Part shown: positions 44,597-52,094 of the stretch, one piece after another
Position numbering within the stretch: position 1 is the first letter of the stretch
Layout of the letters: each line of letters opens with the position of its first letter
DNA from: Rhodanobacter sp. A1T4
GTDB lineage: Bacteria; Pseudomonadota; Gammaproteobacteria; Xanthomonadales; Rhodanobacteraceae
Direction of reading: 5' to 3'
Length of the DNA: 64,000 bases
NCBI RefSeq assembly: GCF_014207185.1
Contig: NZ_JACHCP010000004.1
Coordinates: 62,001-126,000, forward strand
Made by a program: the position numbers and the translations under genes
Notes under the pieces: model-generated
The model's input: the letters and a program-made list of their open reading frames with translations, nothing else
Database searches by the model: none
Told to the model about the DNA's origin: nothing

Positions 44597-44929
44597 TTAG
44601 TGGGCACTGCTCTTGGATAGCAGGTTCAGCACCAGCACGCCAGCAATGATCAGCGCGATGCCGATCATGCCGGCCAGGTCGATCTTCTGGCGGAAGGCCA
44701 GCACGCCGATCAAGGTGATCAACACGGTGCCGGCACCCGACCACACCGCGTAGGCAATGCCCACCGGAATATGTTTGAGCGTAAGGCTGAGGAAATAGAA
44801 AGCGACGCCGTAGCCGGCGACCACCACCACGCTCGGCAGCAGTCGGCTGAAGCCTTCGGAAGCCTTTAGCGCGCTGGTGCCGATCACTTCGGCCAGGATG
44901 GCGAGGCTGAGGGTGAGCCAAGCGCTCAT
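44597..44929 (-). CDS. Small multidrug resistance (SMR) family transporter
   Basis: The 110-residue protein has four TM helices and the essential Glu14 in [20 protein letters not shown], the EmrE/QacE hallmark. [20 protein letters not shown] is the other signature segment. Such proteins are dual-topology dimers that swap protons for cationic drugs or small guanidinium-like compounds; the substrate is not known here. The ATG overlaps the stop codon of purC by one base (TGATG), which makes it unusual among SMR genes, being coupled to a purine synthesis gene. Confidence 0.92.
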   Translation of the reverse strand: MSAWLTLSLAILAEVIGTSALKASEGFSRLLPSVVVVAGYGVAFYFLSLTLKHIPVGIAYAVWSGAGTVLITLIGVLAFRQKIDLAGMIGIALIIAGVLVLNLLSKSSAH

Positions 44930-45855
44930 CAGGTTAGCTGGATGCCGGCCAGCTTATGCAGCGCCTCGGCGTATTTGGCCGCCGTGGCGGCAATCACGTT
45001 GTCGGGAATCACCGGGCCGGGCGCTTTCTTGTTCCAACCCTGCGTTTCCAGATAGTCGCGCACGAACTGCTTGTCGTAGCTGGGCGGGCTGATGCCGACG
45101 CGGTATTCGTCGGCGGGCCAGAAGCGCGAGGAATCCGGCGTCAGCATCTCGTCCATCACGTAAAGCTTGCCGTTGGCATCGGTGCCGAATTCGAACTTGG
45201 TATCGGCGATGATGATGCCGCGTTCGGCCGCATAAGCTGCCGCCCACTTGTAGATGGTCAGCGTGGCCTCGCGCACTTCGTCGGCGGTGGCGTGGCCGAC
45301 AGCCGCCACCACGGCATCAAAGTTGACGTTCTCGTCGTGGTCGCCTACGGCGGCTTTGGTCGACGGCGTGAAGATCGGCGCGGGCAGTTGCTGCGCCTGC
45401 TGCAGATCGACCGGCAGGGTGATACCGCACAGCGTGCCGGTGGCCTGATAATCCTTCCAGCCCGAGCCAATGATGTAGCCGCGGGCGATCGCCTCCACCG
45501 GTACCGGCTTCAGCCGGCGCGCCACTACGGCGCGTTTCTCGTACAGCGCCAGATCAGTGCCGGCCGGCAATACGTCGGCCAGTGGCACGTCGAGCAAATG
45601 ATTTGGCACCAGGTGCGCGGTCTGCGCGAACCAGAAGTTGGAGATCTGCGTCAGCATCTCGCCCTTGCCCGGAATCGGGTTGGGCAGCACCACGTCGAAA
45701 GCCGACAGGCGGTCGGTCGCCACGATCAGCAGTCGCGCTTCCTCCGGACGGCCATCGGGGCGATGGCCTTGCGGCAACGCGTAGACGTCGCGCACCTTGC
45801 CACGATGAATCAGTTCCAGGCCGGGCAGTTCGGATTGCAGCAAGCTGGTGGGCAC
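44929..45855 (-). CDS. purC: Phosphoribosylaminoimidazole-succinocarboxamide synthase
   Basis: PurC joins aspartate to CAIR, the eighth step of purine synthesis. The 308-residue protein is the longer SAICAR synthase type: [19 protein letters not shown] at the start (ATP loop), [20 protein letters not shown], then [20 protein letters not shown] and [27 protein letters not shown] place the start at the GTG of [12 protein letters not shown], because homologues usually begin there; an ATG 11 codons upstream (45888) is the alternative. It heads the operon with the SMR gene and the two membrane-protein genes. Confidence 0.95.
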   Translation of the reverse strand: MPTSLLQSELPGLELIHRGKVRDVYALPQGHRPDGRPEEARLLIVATDRLSAFDVVLPNPIPGKGEMLTQISNFWFAQTAHLVPNHLLDVPLADVLPAGTDLALYEKRAVVARRLKPVPVEAIARGYIIGSGWKDYQATGTLCGITLPVDLQQAQQLPAPIFTPSTKAAVGDHDENVNFDAVVAAVGHATADEVREATLTIYKWAAAYAAERGIIIADTKFEFGTDANGKLYVMDEMLTPDSSRFWPADEYRVGISPPSYDKQFVRDYLETQGWNKKAPGPVIPDNVIAATAAKYAEALHKLAGIQLT

Positions 45856-45984
45856 GACAGTGGTTCCGCAAACGGGGAGAACCGCCATTCTAACTGCTGC
45901 GGCCGTAGGGCCGGAAAGTCGCACCCAACAGGCCACCTCACGGCGACTGCTAGAATTACGCGTCTTCAGCCCCATGTGTTGCCG

Positions 45985-46305
45985 ATGCGAACCCTTCAGA
46001 TTGCGGCATGTTGCCTCGCCGCCGCCCTCCCTGTGCTTGCCTTAAGCCAGCCAGCCATGCAGCCGCCCAGCCGGCTGGGCCTTTGTGCGGCCTGTCATGG
46101 CACCGCTGGGCGCGCCACCCAGCCGGGCGTGCCGAATCTTGCCGGGCAAAATCTGGACTACCTGCGCGACGCACTCAAGCAATATCGCAACGGTCGCCGT
46201 AATGTGGCGCTGATGCGTGCGGCGATCGGCCCGGTCAGCGATGCGGAGCTGGATGCACTGGCGCGCTGGTATAGCGCACAGTCGCCACAAGCGGTGCTGC
46301 CATGA
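45985..46305 (+). CDS. Periplasmic c-type cytochrome
   Basis: The 106-residue protein has a signal peptide ([20 protein letters not shown]) and one haem-binding motif CAACH in [18 protein letters not shown], with a probable axial Met in [12 protein letters not shown]. It resembles the small class I cytochromes of the CccA/cytochrome c553 type, which carry electrons in the periplasm. The signal peptide start is used. It is divergent from purC by about 130 bases and is followed 13 bases later by the DnaJ-type gene. Confidence 0.85.
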   Translation: MRTLQIAACCLAAALPVLALSQPAMQPPSRLGLCAACHGTAGRATQPGVPNLAGQNLDYLRDALKQYRNGRRNVALMRAAIGPVSDAELDALARWYSAQSPQAVLP

Positions 46306-46318
46306 TGAGTCTGCCGCT

Positions 46319-47131
46319 ATGAGCTATTCCTACACCCTGTGGTTCGCGTTCTTTGGGTTGCTGATCGGCCACGCTCCTGGCGCCATTACCGGTGCCATCA
46401 TCGGCTTTATCTTCGACAACCTGCGCCACACCCAGCGCAAGAACGCCACGCCGGAAGCGGGCGGTTTTATAGGGCCGCTGTTCACGCTCCTGGGCGCGGT
46501 GGCGAAGTCGGATGGTCGCGTGTCGGAAGCGGAAATCGCGATTGCCGAACGGATGATGTCGCGGATGAATCTCGACGCCGACCAGCGCAAGCAGGCGGCC
46601 GCCAGTTTCAATGCCGGCAAGCAGCCGGAGTTCGATGTCACCGGCACGATCAACGAGCTGCGCGGCTGGGTCGGCATGCGCCGCGATCACGCGTTCCCCG
46701 TGCTCGATGTAGTGATCGACACCGTGCTGGCCGAAGGCAATCCGGCACCGGAAAAAATGGCCATCCTGCGCCAGCTGGCGTTCGCGCTTCGGGTCAGCGA
46801 AATGGAGCTGATGGCACTGATGGCGATGAAAGGCTACGCCTGGAACGGCGGCGGCCAGCGCGGCTACAGCCGCGGCACGGGCTATGGTTCCAGCGGAGGC
46901 TATGTGCCGCCGCAGCGCTCGCCGCAGGGTCCCGATCCGTATGCCGTACTCGGTATCGATCGCACCGCCGACGAACGTGCCGTGAAGCGCGCCTATCGCA
47001 AGCTGATTTCCGAACATCACCCCGACCGTCTTGGCGATCTGCCTGAAGATATGCGCAAGCGCGCAGAGTCGCGTGCCAGCGAGATCAATGCGGCGTATGA
47101 CCGGGTCAAGGAGCAGAGGGGGTTCAAGTGA
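46319..47131 (+). CDS. DjlA-like membrane-anchored DnaJ co-chaperone
   Basis: The 270-residue protein has an N-terminal TM segment (LWFAFFGLLIGHAPGAITGA), a TerB-like helical domain (about 50-160: GAVAKSDGRVSEAEIAIAER) and a glycine-rich linker. The C-terminal J domain (about 205-268) has its HPD motif in SEHHPDRLG. This order is that of DjlA, an inner-membrane partner of DnaK. The linker GYGSSGGYVPP is typical. It follows the cytochrome gene closely and may share its transcript. Confidence 0.9.
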   Translation: MSYSYTLWFAFFGLLIGHAPGAITGAIIGFIFDNLRHTQRKNATPEAGGFIGPLFTLLGAVAKSDGRVSEAEIAIAERMMSRMNLDADQRKQAAASFNAGKQPEFDVTGTINELRGWVGMRRDHAFPVLDVVIDTVLAEGNPAPEKMAILRQLAFALRVSEMELMALMAMKGYAWNGGGQRGYSRGTGYGSSGGYVPPQRSPQGPDPYAVLGIDRTADERAVKRAYRKLISEHHPDRLGDLPEDMRKRAESRASEINAAYDRVKEQRGFK

Positions 47132-47271
47132 TGGGTTTCTTGCAAATCCATCACAGGAACTCGTGCATGCTGGAGCTGAGCTTTTACCATGGCAAAACCG
47201 GGCATCCTGCCGCGGTTTTGCGGCGGCACATCCCTGTGCCGATCCGATCCGTTTAGGCACCGAGGTTAATC

Positions 47272-47940
47272 ATGAGCAAGCAAGCCCCGATGATCGCTCC
47301 GTCCATTCTCGCCGCCGATTTTGCGCGGCTGGGCGATGACACTGCCGCTGCGCTGGCTGCCGGCGCGGACTGGGTGCATTTCGACGTGATGGACAACCAT
47401 TACGTGCCGAACCTGACGATCGGTCCGGCGGTGCTGGAGTCGCTGCGCAAATACGGCATCACGGCGCCGATCGACGTGCATCTGATGGTGAAGCCGGTCG
47501 ATCGCATCGTGCCGGATTTCGCCAAGGCGGGCGCCACCGGCATTAGCTTTCATCCCGAAGCCAGCGAGCATATCGACCGCACACTCGGCCTGATCAAGGA
47601 TTCCGGCTGCACTGCAGGGCTGGTATTCAATCCTGCCACGCCGCTGGATCATCTCGATTACGTGATGGACAAGCTCGACCTGATCCTGATCATGTCGGTG
47701 AACCCGGGTTTCGGCGGGCAGAAGTTCATTCCCGGCGCGCTGGAGAAATTGCGCCAGGTACGCCGACGCATCGATGAGAGCGGCCGCGCGATTCGGCTGG
47801 AAATCGACGGCGGCGTAACGGCCGGGAATATCGGTGCGATTGCCGAGGCCGGCGCGGACACTTTCGTGGCGGGTTCGGCGATCTTCCACGCCAAGGATTA
47901 CCGCGCCGAAATAGCTGCGATGCGCACGGCGATCGGCTAA
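47272..47940 (+). CDS. rpe: Ribulose-phosphate 3-epimerase
   Basis: Rpe interconverts ribulose 5-phosphate and xylulose 5-phosphate in the pentose phosphate pathway. The 222-residue TIM barrel has [16 protein letters not shown] at its start (active Ser), [19 protein letters not shown] (metal-binding His and Asp), [24 protein letters not shown] and [12 protein letters not shown] (catalytic Asp). The 132 bases before the ATG contain no other gene. In xanthomonads rpe lies upstream of trpE; here about 8 kb of other genes lie between them. Confidence 0.96.
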   Translation: MSKQAPMIAPSILAADFARLGDDTAAALAAGADWVHFDVMDNHYVPNLTIGPAVLESLRKYGITAPIDVHLMVKPVDRIVPDFAKAGATGISFHPEASEHIDRTLGLIKDSGCTAGLVFNPATPLDHLDYVMDKLDLILIMSVNPGFGGQKFIPGALEKLRQVRRRIDESGRAIRLEIDGGVTAGNIGAIAEAGADTFVAGSAIFHAKDYRAEIAAMRTAIG

Positions 47941-47996
47941 ATCCCCGCATCCAGCAGACGCCCCGCGGCGTGACCGCGCTCACGGATCGCACCCAT

Positions 47997-48026
47997 AAAA
48001 ATCCCGGCGCAGGGCAGCGCCGGGAT
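47997..48026 (-). terminator. Minus-strand intrinsic terminator
   Basis: ATCCCGGCGC (48001-48010) pairs with GCGCCGGGAT (48017-48026). Read on the minus strand, the stem is followed by five T. On the plus strand no T run follows, so it does not look like an ordinary rpe terminator. A minus-strand transcript must therefore end here; none of the recognised genes explains it. Confidence 0.6.
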
Positions 48027-48228
48027 AAACGTCGTCAGACGTGAGAGGAAACACCAACGATTGGCGCGTGCCGATGCGAGCGCATCGGAGGGAGGGGTCA
48101 ACACTCGCATCGACACATTCCACGGGCTATGGAAGCGCCAATCAGTAACTCAGACCACGGCCCATCCCGATTGGTTCCCCGTCCGGCCGAAATGGCTGCC
48201 AAACCCCGTTGTGGTGCGGCAAGTGTGT

Positions 48229-48254
48229 AAAAAAATCCCCTCACGAGGAGGGGA
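48229..48254 (-). terminator. Minus-strand terminator of the small-protein operon
   Basis: TCCCCTC (48236-48242) pairs with GAGGGGA (48248-48254), loop ACGAG. Read on the minus strand, the stem is followed by seven T (the A run at 48229-48235). It lies 89 bases after the 49-residue gene at 48343 on that strand. Confidence 0.8.
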
Positions 48255-48342
48255 AGTACCACCATGATCGATGGGATGTCGGGAAATCAATCACCGTTGA
48301 AGCAAATGCCGACGCTGGCCCGTGAAGATCGTAAACAGGCTC

Positions 48343-48492
48343 TTACAGCGGCTGCCAGCTGGGATCAGGCTCCTCCTGCCGCATTGCATCTGGCGCGCCT
48401 CCATGCACGCCAGATGCCCGCTCGCCTTCCATGGCAACCCAATCATCAGAGCCTGACTCGGTAAAACCTGAATCGGATTCGTTGTTCAGCAT
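48343..48492 (-). CDS. Small acidic protein, 49 aa (second gene of small operon)
   Basis: The short frame encodes 49 residues beginning MLNNESDSGFTESGSDDWVA and ending PDPSWQPL: acidic, hydrophilic, without a membrane segment. It starts 10 bases after the stop of the 39-residue gene on the same strand and is followed by a minus-strand terminator; this order supports translation by coupling. Its own ribosome-binding site is weak. I do not recognise it, and a chance frame cannot be excluded. Confidence 0.45.
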   Translation of the reverse strand: MLNNESDSGFTESGSDDWVAMEGERASGVHGGAPDAMRQEEPDPSWQPL

Positions 48493-48502
48493 GGCGTCGG
48501 TT

Positions 48503-48622
48503 TCAGTGAAAGCCGAGGATCACGCCCAGCAGCAGGGCGCCAATGGCCAGCGACACCCGCAACGGCTCGAAGCTGCGCAGCTCGGCGTTGGGGTCGCGTT
48601 CTCGTGATTCGTTGTTTGGCAT
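48503..48622 (-). CDS. Small single-TM protein, 39 aa
   Basis: The frame encodes 39 residues: a charged N-terminal half (MPNNESRERDPNAELRSFEP) and a single hydrophobic helix (LRVSLAIGALLLGVILGFH) at the C-terminus. GGAG stands eight bases before the ATG, a strong ribosome-binding site. It is the first gene of a minus-strand unit with the 49-residue gene and is divergent from the response regulator gene at 48799, across a 176-base intergenic region. Small proteins of this kind sometimes modulate membrane kinases; that is only a possibility here. Confidence 0.6.
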   Translation of the reverse strand: MPNNESRERDPNAELRSFEPLRVSLAIGALLLGVILGFH

Positions 48623-48798
48623 TGCAAGTCTCCGTGCGTGGTTCACGGTTCCCATCACACATCCCATCCGGGCGCTGGCCCCGGCACAATCGGGCCCGCT
48701 TACCGCTGGGTTATGGCAATACGCGGGCAGTAGGCACATACGGCTTGCGTCGCTGCCATTCGCATAGCACGCTGCGCTCCACCACACAGGAGCGCGCC

Positions 48799-49488
48799 AT
48801 GGGCCGCAGCATTGCCATCGTTGAAGACGAACCGCTGATCCGCGCCAATTACGTCGAGGCGTTGAACCGTTTCGGCTACGACGCACGTGGCTACGGCTCG
48901 AAGCAGGAGGCATCGAGTGCGTTCGCGATGCGCCTGCCGGAGCTGGTGATCATCGATATTGGATTGGGCGACGAGCCCGAGGGTGGCTTCGATCTGTGCC
49001 GCGAGCTGCGCGCCAAATCGTCGACGCTGCCGCTGATTTTCCTCACTGCGCGCGATTCGGACTTCGATGTGATCTCAGGTCTGCGACTCGGTGCCGACGA
49101 CTACCTCAGCAAGGACACCAGCCTGCACCAACTGGCGGCACGCATTGCTGCGCTGTTCCGCCGGATCGAATCGCTCAAGGCGCCGGCCTCCAGTGAAACA
49201 GTGATCCAGCACGGCCCGCTCAAGCTGGAGTCCGAGCGCATGCGCATCACCTGGAACGGCGAGGAAATACCGCTCACCGTCACCGAATTCTGGATGGTGC
49301 ACACGCTGATCCGTTTTCCCGGTCATGTGAAGAATCGCGATCAGCTGATGCGCGAAGCCGAACTCGTGGTCGACGATGCCACCATCACCTCGCACGTCAA
49401 ACGCATCCGCAAGAAATTCATCGCCGTGGCACCGGAGTTCGATGGCATCGAGACGGTGCACGGCGTTGGCTACCGGTGGAAGCCGTGA
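48799..49488 (+). CDS. OmpR/PhoB-type response regulator
   Basis: The 229-residue protein has a receiver domain (acidic pair in IVEDEPL, phospho-Asp53 in VIIDIGLGD, Lys in ADDYLSKDTS) and a C-terminal winged helix (about 140-229: LTVTEFWMVHTLIRFPGHV, then SHVKRIRKKF). The usual Lys-Pro of receivers is replaced by Lys-Asp (SKDTS). The overall sequence resembles the regulators annotated in other proteobacteria with the 'dedicated sortase system' (TIGR03787); I give this from memory and no sortase is seen here. AGGAG precedes the ATG. The stop overlaps the next start, in a four-gene operon. Confidence 0.9.
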   Translation: MGRSIAIVEDEPLIRANYVEALNRFGYDARGYGSKQEASSAFAMRLPELVIIDIGLGDEPEGGFDLCRELRAKSSTLPLIFLTARDSDFDVISGLRLGADDYLSKDTSLHQLAARIAALFRRIESLKAPASSETVIQHGPLKLESERMRITWNGEEIPLTVTEFWMVHTLIRFPGHVKNRDQLMREAELVVDDATITSHVKRIRKKFIAVAPEFDGIETVHGVGYRWKP

Positions 49489-50180
49489 TGCACAGGTTAT
49501 TCGTGCTGTTTGCGCTGCTGCTTGCGGTGAGTACGGCGCACGCCGTCGATCAACCTGCCATTGGTCCCGCCGTTGCAGCATCCACTGCGTCGGCCATTCC
49601 GCTGTCGACGTCGCACGCCGCCGCACATCAGCCGTCACACGTGGCCCCGGGCGAGGAGAAGACCGTCATCGTCAGCGGGAATGCGGACGAATCGGTTCCC
49701 GGCTGGTCGATCGTGACGGTGCCTCCGGATGGCTGGGCCAGCGACTGTTGCCAGTACGCCAGGGCCATCGGCGTCAATCTGGTGTTCTACAAGGGTGACT
49801 GGACCGGCAATCCCGACCGCGTGATGGTGCTCAACGTATGGCCACGCAAACTGCCCTCCCTCAAGGCGGAACGGCAGGCTGACCAGACGCAATATCTGAA
49901 GAAAGATCCGAAAGCCACCGTGAGTTCGTTCGCGGTCAGCGGCACGGCGATGACCTGCGATGGTGTGCTCTATCAGGGTGCCGATCACGTGGATGACGCG
50001 GTGGTGTTTTGCGATCCCGGCAAGGCTACCGGCATCCACCTGAGCTGGTCGATGACGGTTGCCGCCAACGATCCACAGCGCGCTTCGGTGATAGCGCTGT
50101 TCCGGCAGGTCGTGCAGAAATCGATGTATACGAAATATCGGCGCGGCGACAAATCCACCAGCAGGGCCGAGAAGCCTTAG
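49488..50180 (+). CDS. Hypothetical secreted protein in the two-component operon
   Basis: The 230-residue protein has a signal peptide (MHRLFVLFALLLAVSTAHA) and an Ala/Pro/Ser-rich segment before a folded part from about residue 60. This contains DESVPGWSIVTVPPDGWASD, a CC pair (DCCQYARAIG), and two further cysteines (AMTCDGVLYQ, VFCDPGKATG). I do not recognise the family. The ATG shares one base with the stop of the response regulator gene (TGATG). The operon position suggests an envelope role linked to the VanW/GT-like protein and the kinase, by inference only. Confidence 0.65.
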   Translation: MHRLFVLFALLLAVSTAHAVDQPAIGPAVAASTASAIPLSTSHAAAHQPSHVAPGEEKTVIVSGNADESVPGWSIVTVPPDGWASDCCQYARAIGVNLVFYKGDWTGNPDRVMVLNVWPRKLPSLKAERQADQTQYLKKDPKATVSSFAVSGTAMTCDGVLYQGADHVDDAVVFCDPGKATGIHLSWSMTVAANDPQRASVIALFRQVVQKSMYTKYRRGDKSTSRAEKP

Positions 50181-50189
50181 CCGCACGCC

Positions 50190-52094
50190 ATGTCCGACCT
50201 GAAAAACTTGCCGACGCGCGTCAGCTCCGCTGGATTCTGGCTGCGCTCACATGGGTTGATGTTGTTGCGCGGCTGGCGCAATCGGATCGATGCAAAAGCG
50301 CGCCGCTGGACATCGGGCAACACGCTGTTGGATGCGCCTATACGTGCGCAGGTGCGTACAATGCTGTGGACAAATGAGCGAGACGACGAGTTCCTGTTGA
50401 CAGCTGGCAAGGTGCATAACCTTCGGTTGGCTGCCATACGATTTCATGCCATCGAGATCCCGGCAGGCGAGTGCCTGAGTTTCTGGCAGCAGCTTGGTCG
50501 ACCGTCTGCACGACGGGGTTTCGTGGTCGGCCGTGAGCTTCGGGAGGGCTGCGTCATACCTGCATTGGCTGGTGGTATTTGTCAGATATCCAATGCGCTG
50601 GCCACCGCGGCGCAACGTGCTGGCTTCGAACTGGTCGAGCATCACGCGCACAGCGCTCGCGTGGTGCCCGAGTCGGATCACACGGCGGATGATCACATCA
50701 ATGCCACCGTATTCTGGAACTACGTCGACTTGAAGATCTGTGCGCCGGTGGCATGGCGTCTCGAGCTGACACTCAGTGCGACTGATCTGGTGCTAACCAT
50801 TCGTTCCGCATCAGCCGTGCCTCACACATCAAACCGCAACACGCCCAAAGTCATGGTGCCGAATACAGGCAAAGTCTCCGGCGCAGAAGTACGCAATTGC
50901 CTGAGCTGTGACCAAGTTTCGTGTTTCCGTCATCGGCCACCAACGACTTTGCTGCGCGGGCGCACTGCATGGCTGCTGGATGCATGGACACCCGAATTTG
51001 CACGCTATCTGTCGGCTCAGTCAAACGATGTCGATGGGTTTTTGCCGACGAAGGCACGCCAATGGTTGCCTTCGTTTTCCTGGCTTTTATACAGCGCCGA
51101 AGCGAATGAGGAATCTCCAGCTCATTTGCGAAGGAAAAAAATCCACTGCGTGCATTGGGCAAGTCTGCGCCGCCGTTTGTGGCAACGACGCTGGGCGCGT
51201 TACGCCGGTCGACGACAGGCTAGCGTGATAGACGGTCAGCGCTGGTTGGCGCAGGCCTATGCGCGGAAACTTCGGCCTGAGCATACGCACCTGCTGATTG
51301 ATCAAGGTCTGCTGTCGCACTTGCAGCAGATGGGTGCGTTGGGCGGGCGCACTTATGATGTGCTGGCCACTTCGCTGCCGATGGAAGAGATTCAGCGTCG
51401 CCTCGACCACGCACATCGACACAGCGACAACAGCGCGCCAGCGGCAGCTACGTTGAATGATTTCAGGGTCGACCCCGTCATTGCAGCCAGCGAAACCGAC
51501 GCAATGCTGGCGGCCCGAAGGGTCATCACTGCGCATGCGGAGGTCGCGGCGTACTGGCGTGCAGCCGCTGCGCGGGATGTTCTACAAATCCCATGGGTTT
51601 TGCCGGTCGCATTCGCACGTGCGGCGACGGCTGTTGGCGGCGGTGTCAGTCGCTTTCCGCTGGTGGTGTTTCCTGCCAGCGCGTTGGCACGCAAGGGCGC
51701 CTGTGAATTGGCGCAGGCAATGCGCGGGCAGCAGGCTCGGATACGCGTGCTCGGTTCACCATCCAGCGATGTTTCGCTATGGCAGGGCGTGCAGGTTGAG
51801 CATTCGGGTTACGCGAGCGACTGGATCGCAGATGCCGATGTCGTGGTGCTGCCTGCATATATTGAACATGCGCCGCGCGCAGCATTGAGAGCGGTGGCGG
51901 CTGGTATTCCGGTTATCGCCACGCCGGCGTGTGGACTGCAAGGTTTGCCTGGCGTCACCCTCGTTCCGGCTGGCGATGTCGCGGCACTTCGGGCTGCACT
52001 CAGTCAAGCGCTGTCGATGCTGGCCGGTAGGCGAAATCAGTATGACAATGCGGCGGCCATGCATGCATCCTGCCCTGTGTCCGTATTGCCATGA
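50190..52094 (+). CDS. VanW-domain protein fused to a glycosyltransferase-like domain
   Basis: The 634-residue protein has two parts. Residues about 60-215 are a VanW-like domain with GGICQISNALATAAQRAGFE near 128-147 and EHHAHSARVVPESDHT. The C-terminal part (about 470-620) looks like the C-domain of a GT-B glycosyltransferase (WIADADVVVLPAYIEHAPRA, then AALRAVAAGIPVIATPACGL, QGLPGV). The middle is less clear. VanW occurs in vancomycin-resistance clusters with unknown biochemistry. No signal peptide is seen. The stop overlaps the kinase start (ATGA). The split of the regulator and kinase by this gene is notable. Confidence 0.7.
   Translation: MSDLKNLPTRVSSAGFWLRSHGLMLLRGWRNRIDAKARRWTSGNTLLDAPIRAQVRTMLWTNERDDEFLLTAGKVHNLRLAAIRFHAIEIPAGECLSFWQQLGRPSARRGFVVGRELREGCVIPALAGGICQISNALATAAQRAGFELVEHHAHSARVVPESDHTADDHINATVFWNYVDLKICAPVAWRLELTLSATDLVLTIRSASAVPHTSNRNTPKVMVPNTGKVSGAEVRNCLSCDQVSCFRHRPPTTLLRGRTAWLLDAWTPEFARYLSAQSNDVDGFLPTKARQWLPSFSWLLYSAEANEESPAHLRRKKIHCVHWASLRRRLWQRRWARYAGRRQASVIDGQRWLAQAYARKLRPEHTHLLIDQGLLSHLQQMGALGGRTYDVLATSLPMEEIQRRLDHAHRHSDNSAPAAATLNDFRVDPVIAASETDAMLAARRVITAHAEVAAYWRAAAARDVLQIPWVLPVAFARAATAVGGGVSRFPLVVFPASALARKGACELAQAMRGQQARIRVLGSPSSDVSLWQGVQVEHSGYASDWIADADVVVLPAYIEHAPRAALRAVAAGIPVIATPACGLQGLPGVTLVPAGDVAALRAALSQALSMLAGRRNQYDNAAAMHASCPVSVLP

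Noticed and set aside
48061-48267. Short plus-strand frame downstream of rpe
   Set aside because: It overlaps the stem and T-rich regions of the minus-strand terminators, lacks a ribosome-binding site and shows no resemblance to a protein.
48264-48464. 66-codon plus-strand frame starting MIDGMSGNQ
   Set aside because: It lies opposite the 49-residue minus-strand frame, has no clear ribosome-binding site and starts within the hairpin region; the minus-strand reading fits the terminator direction better.
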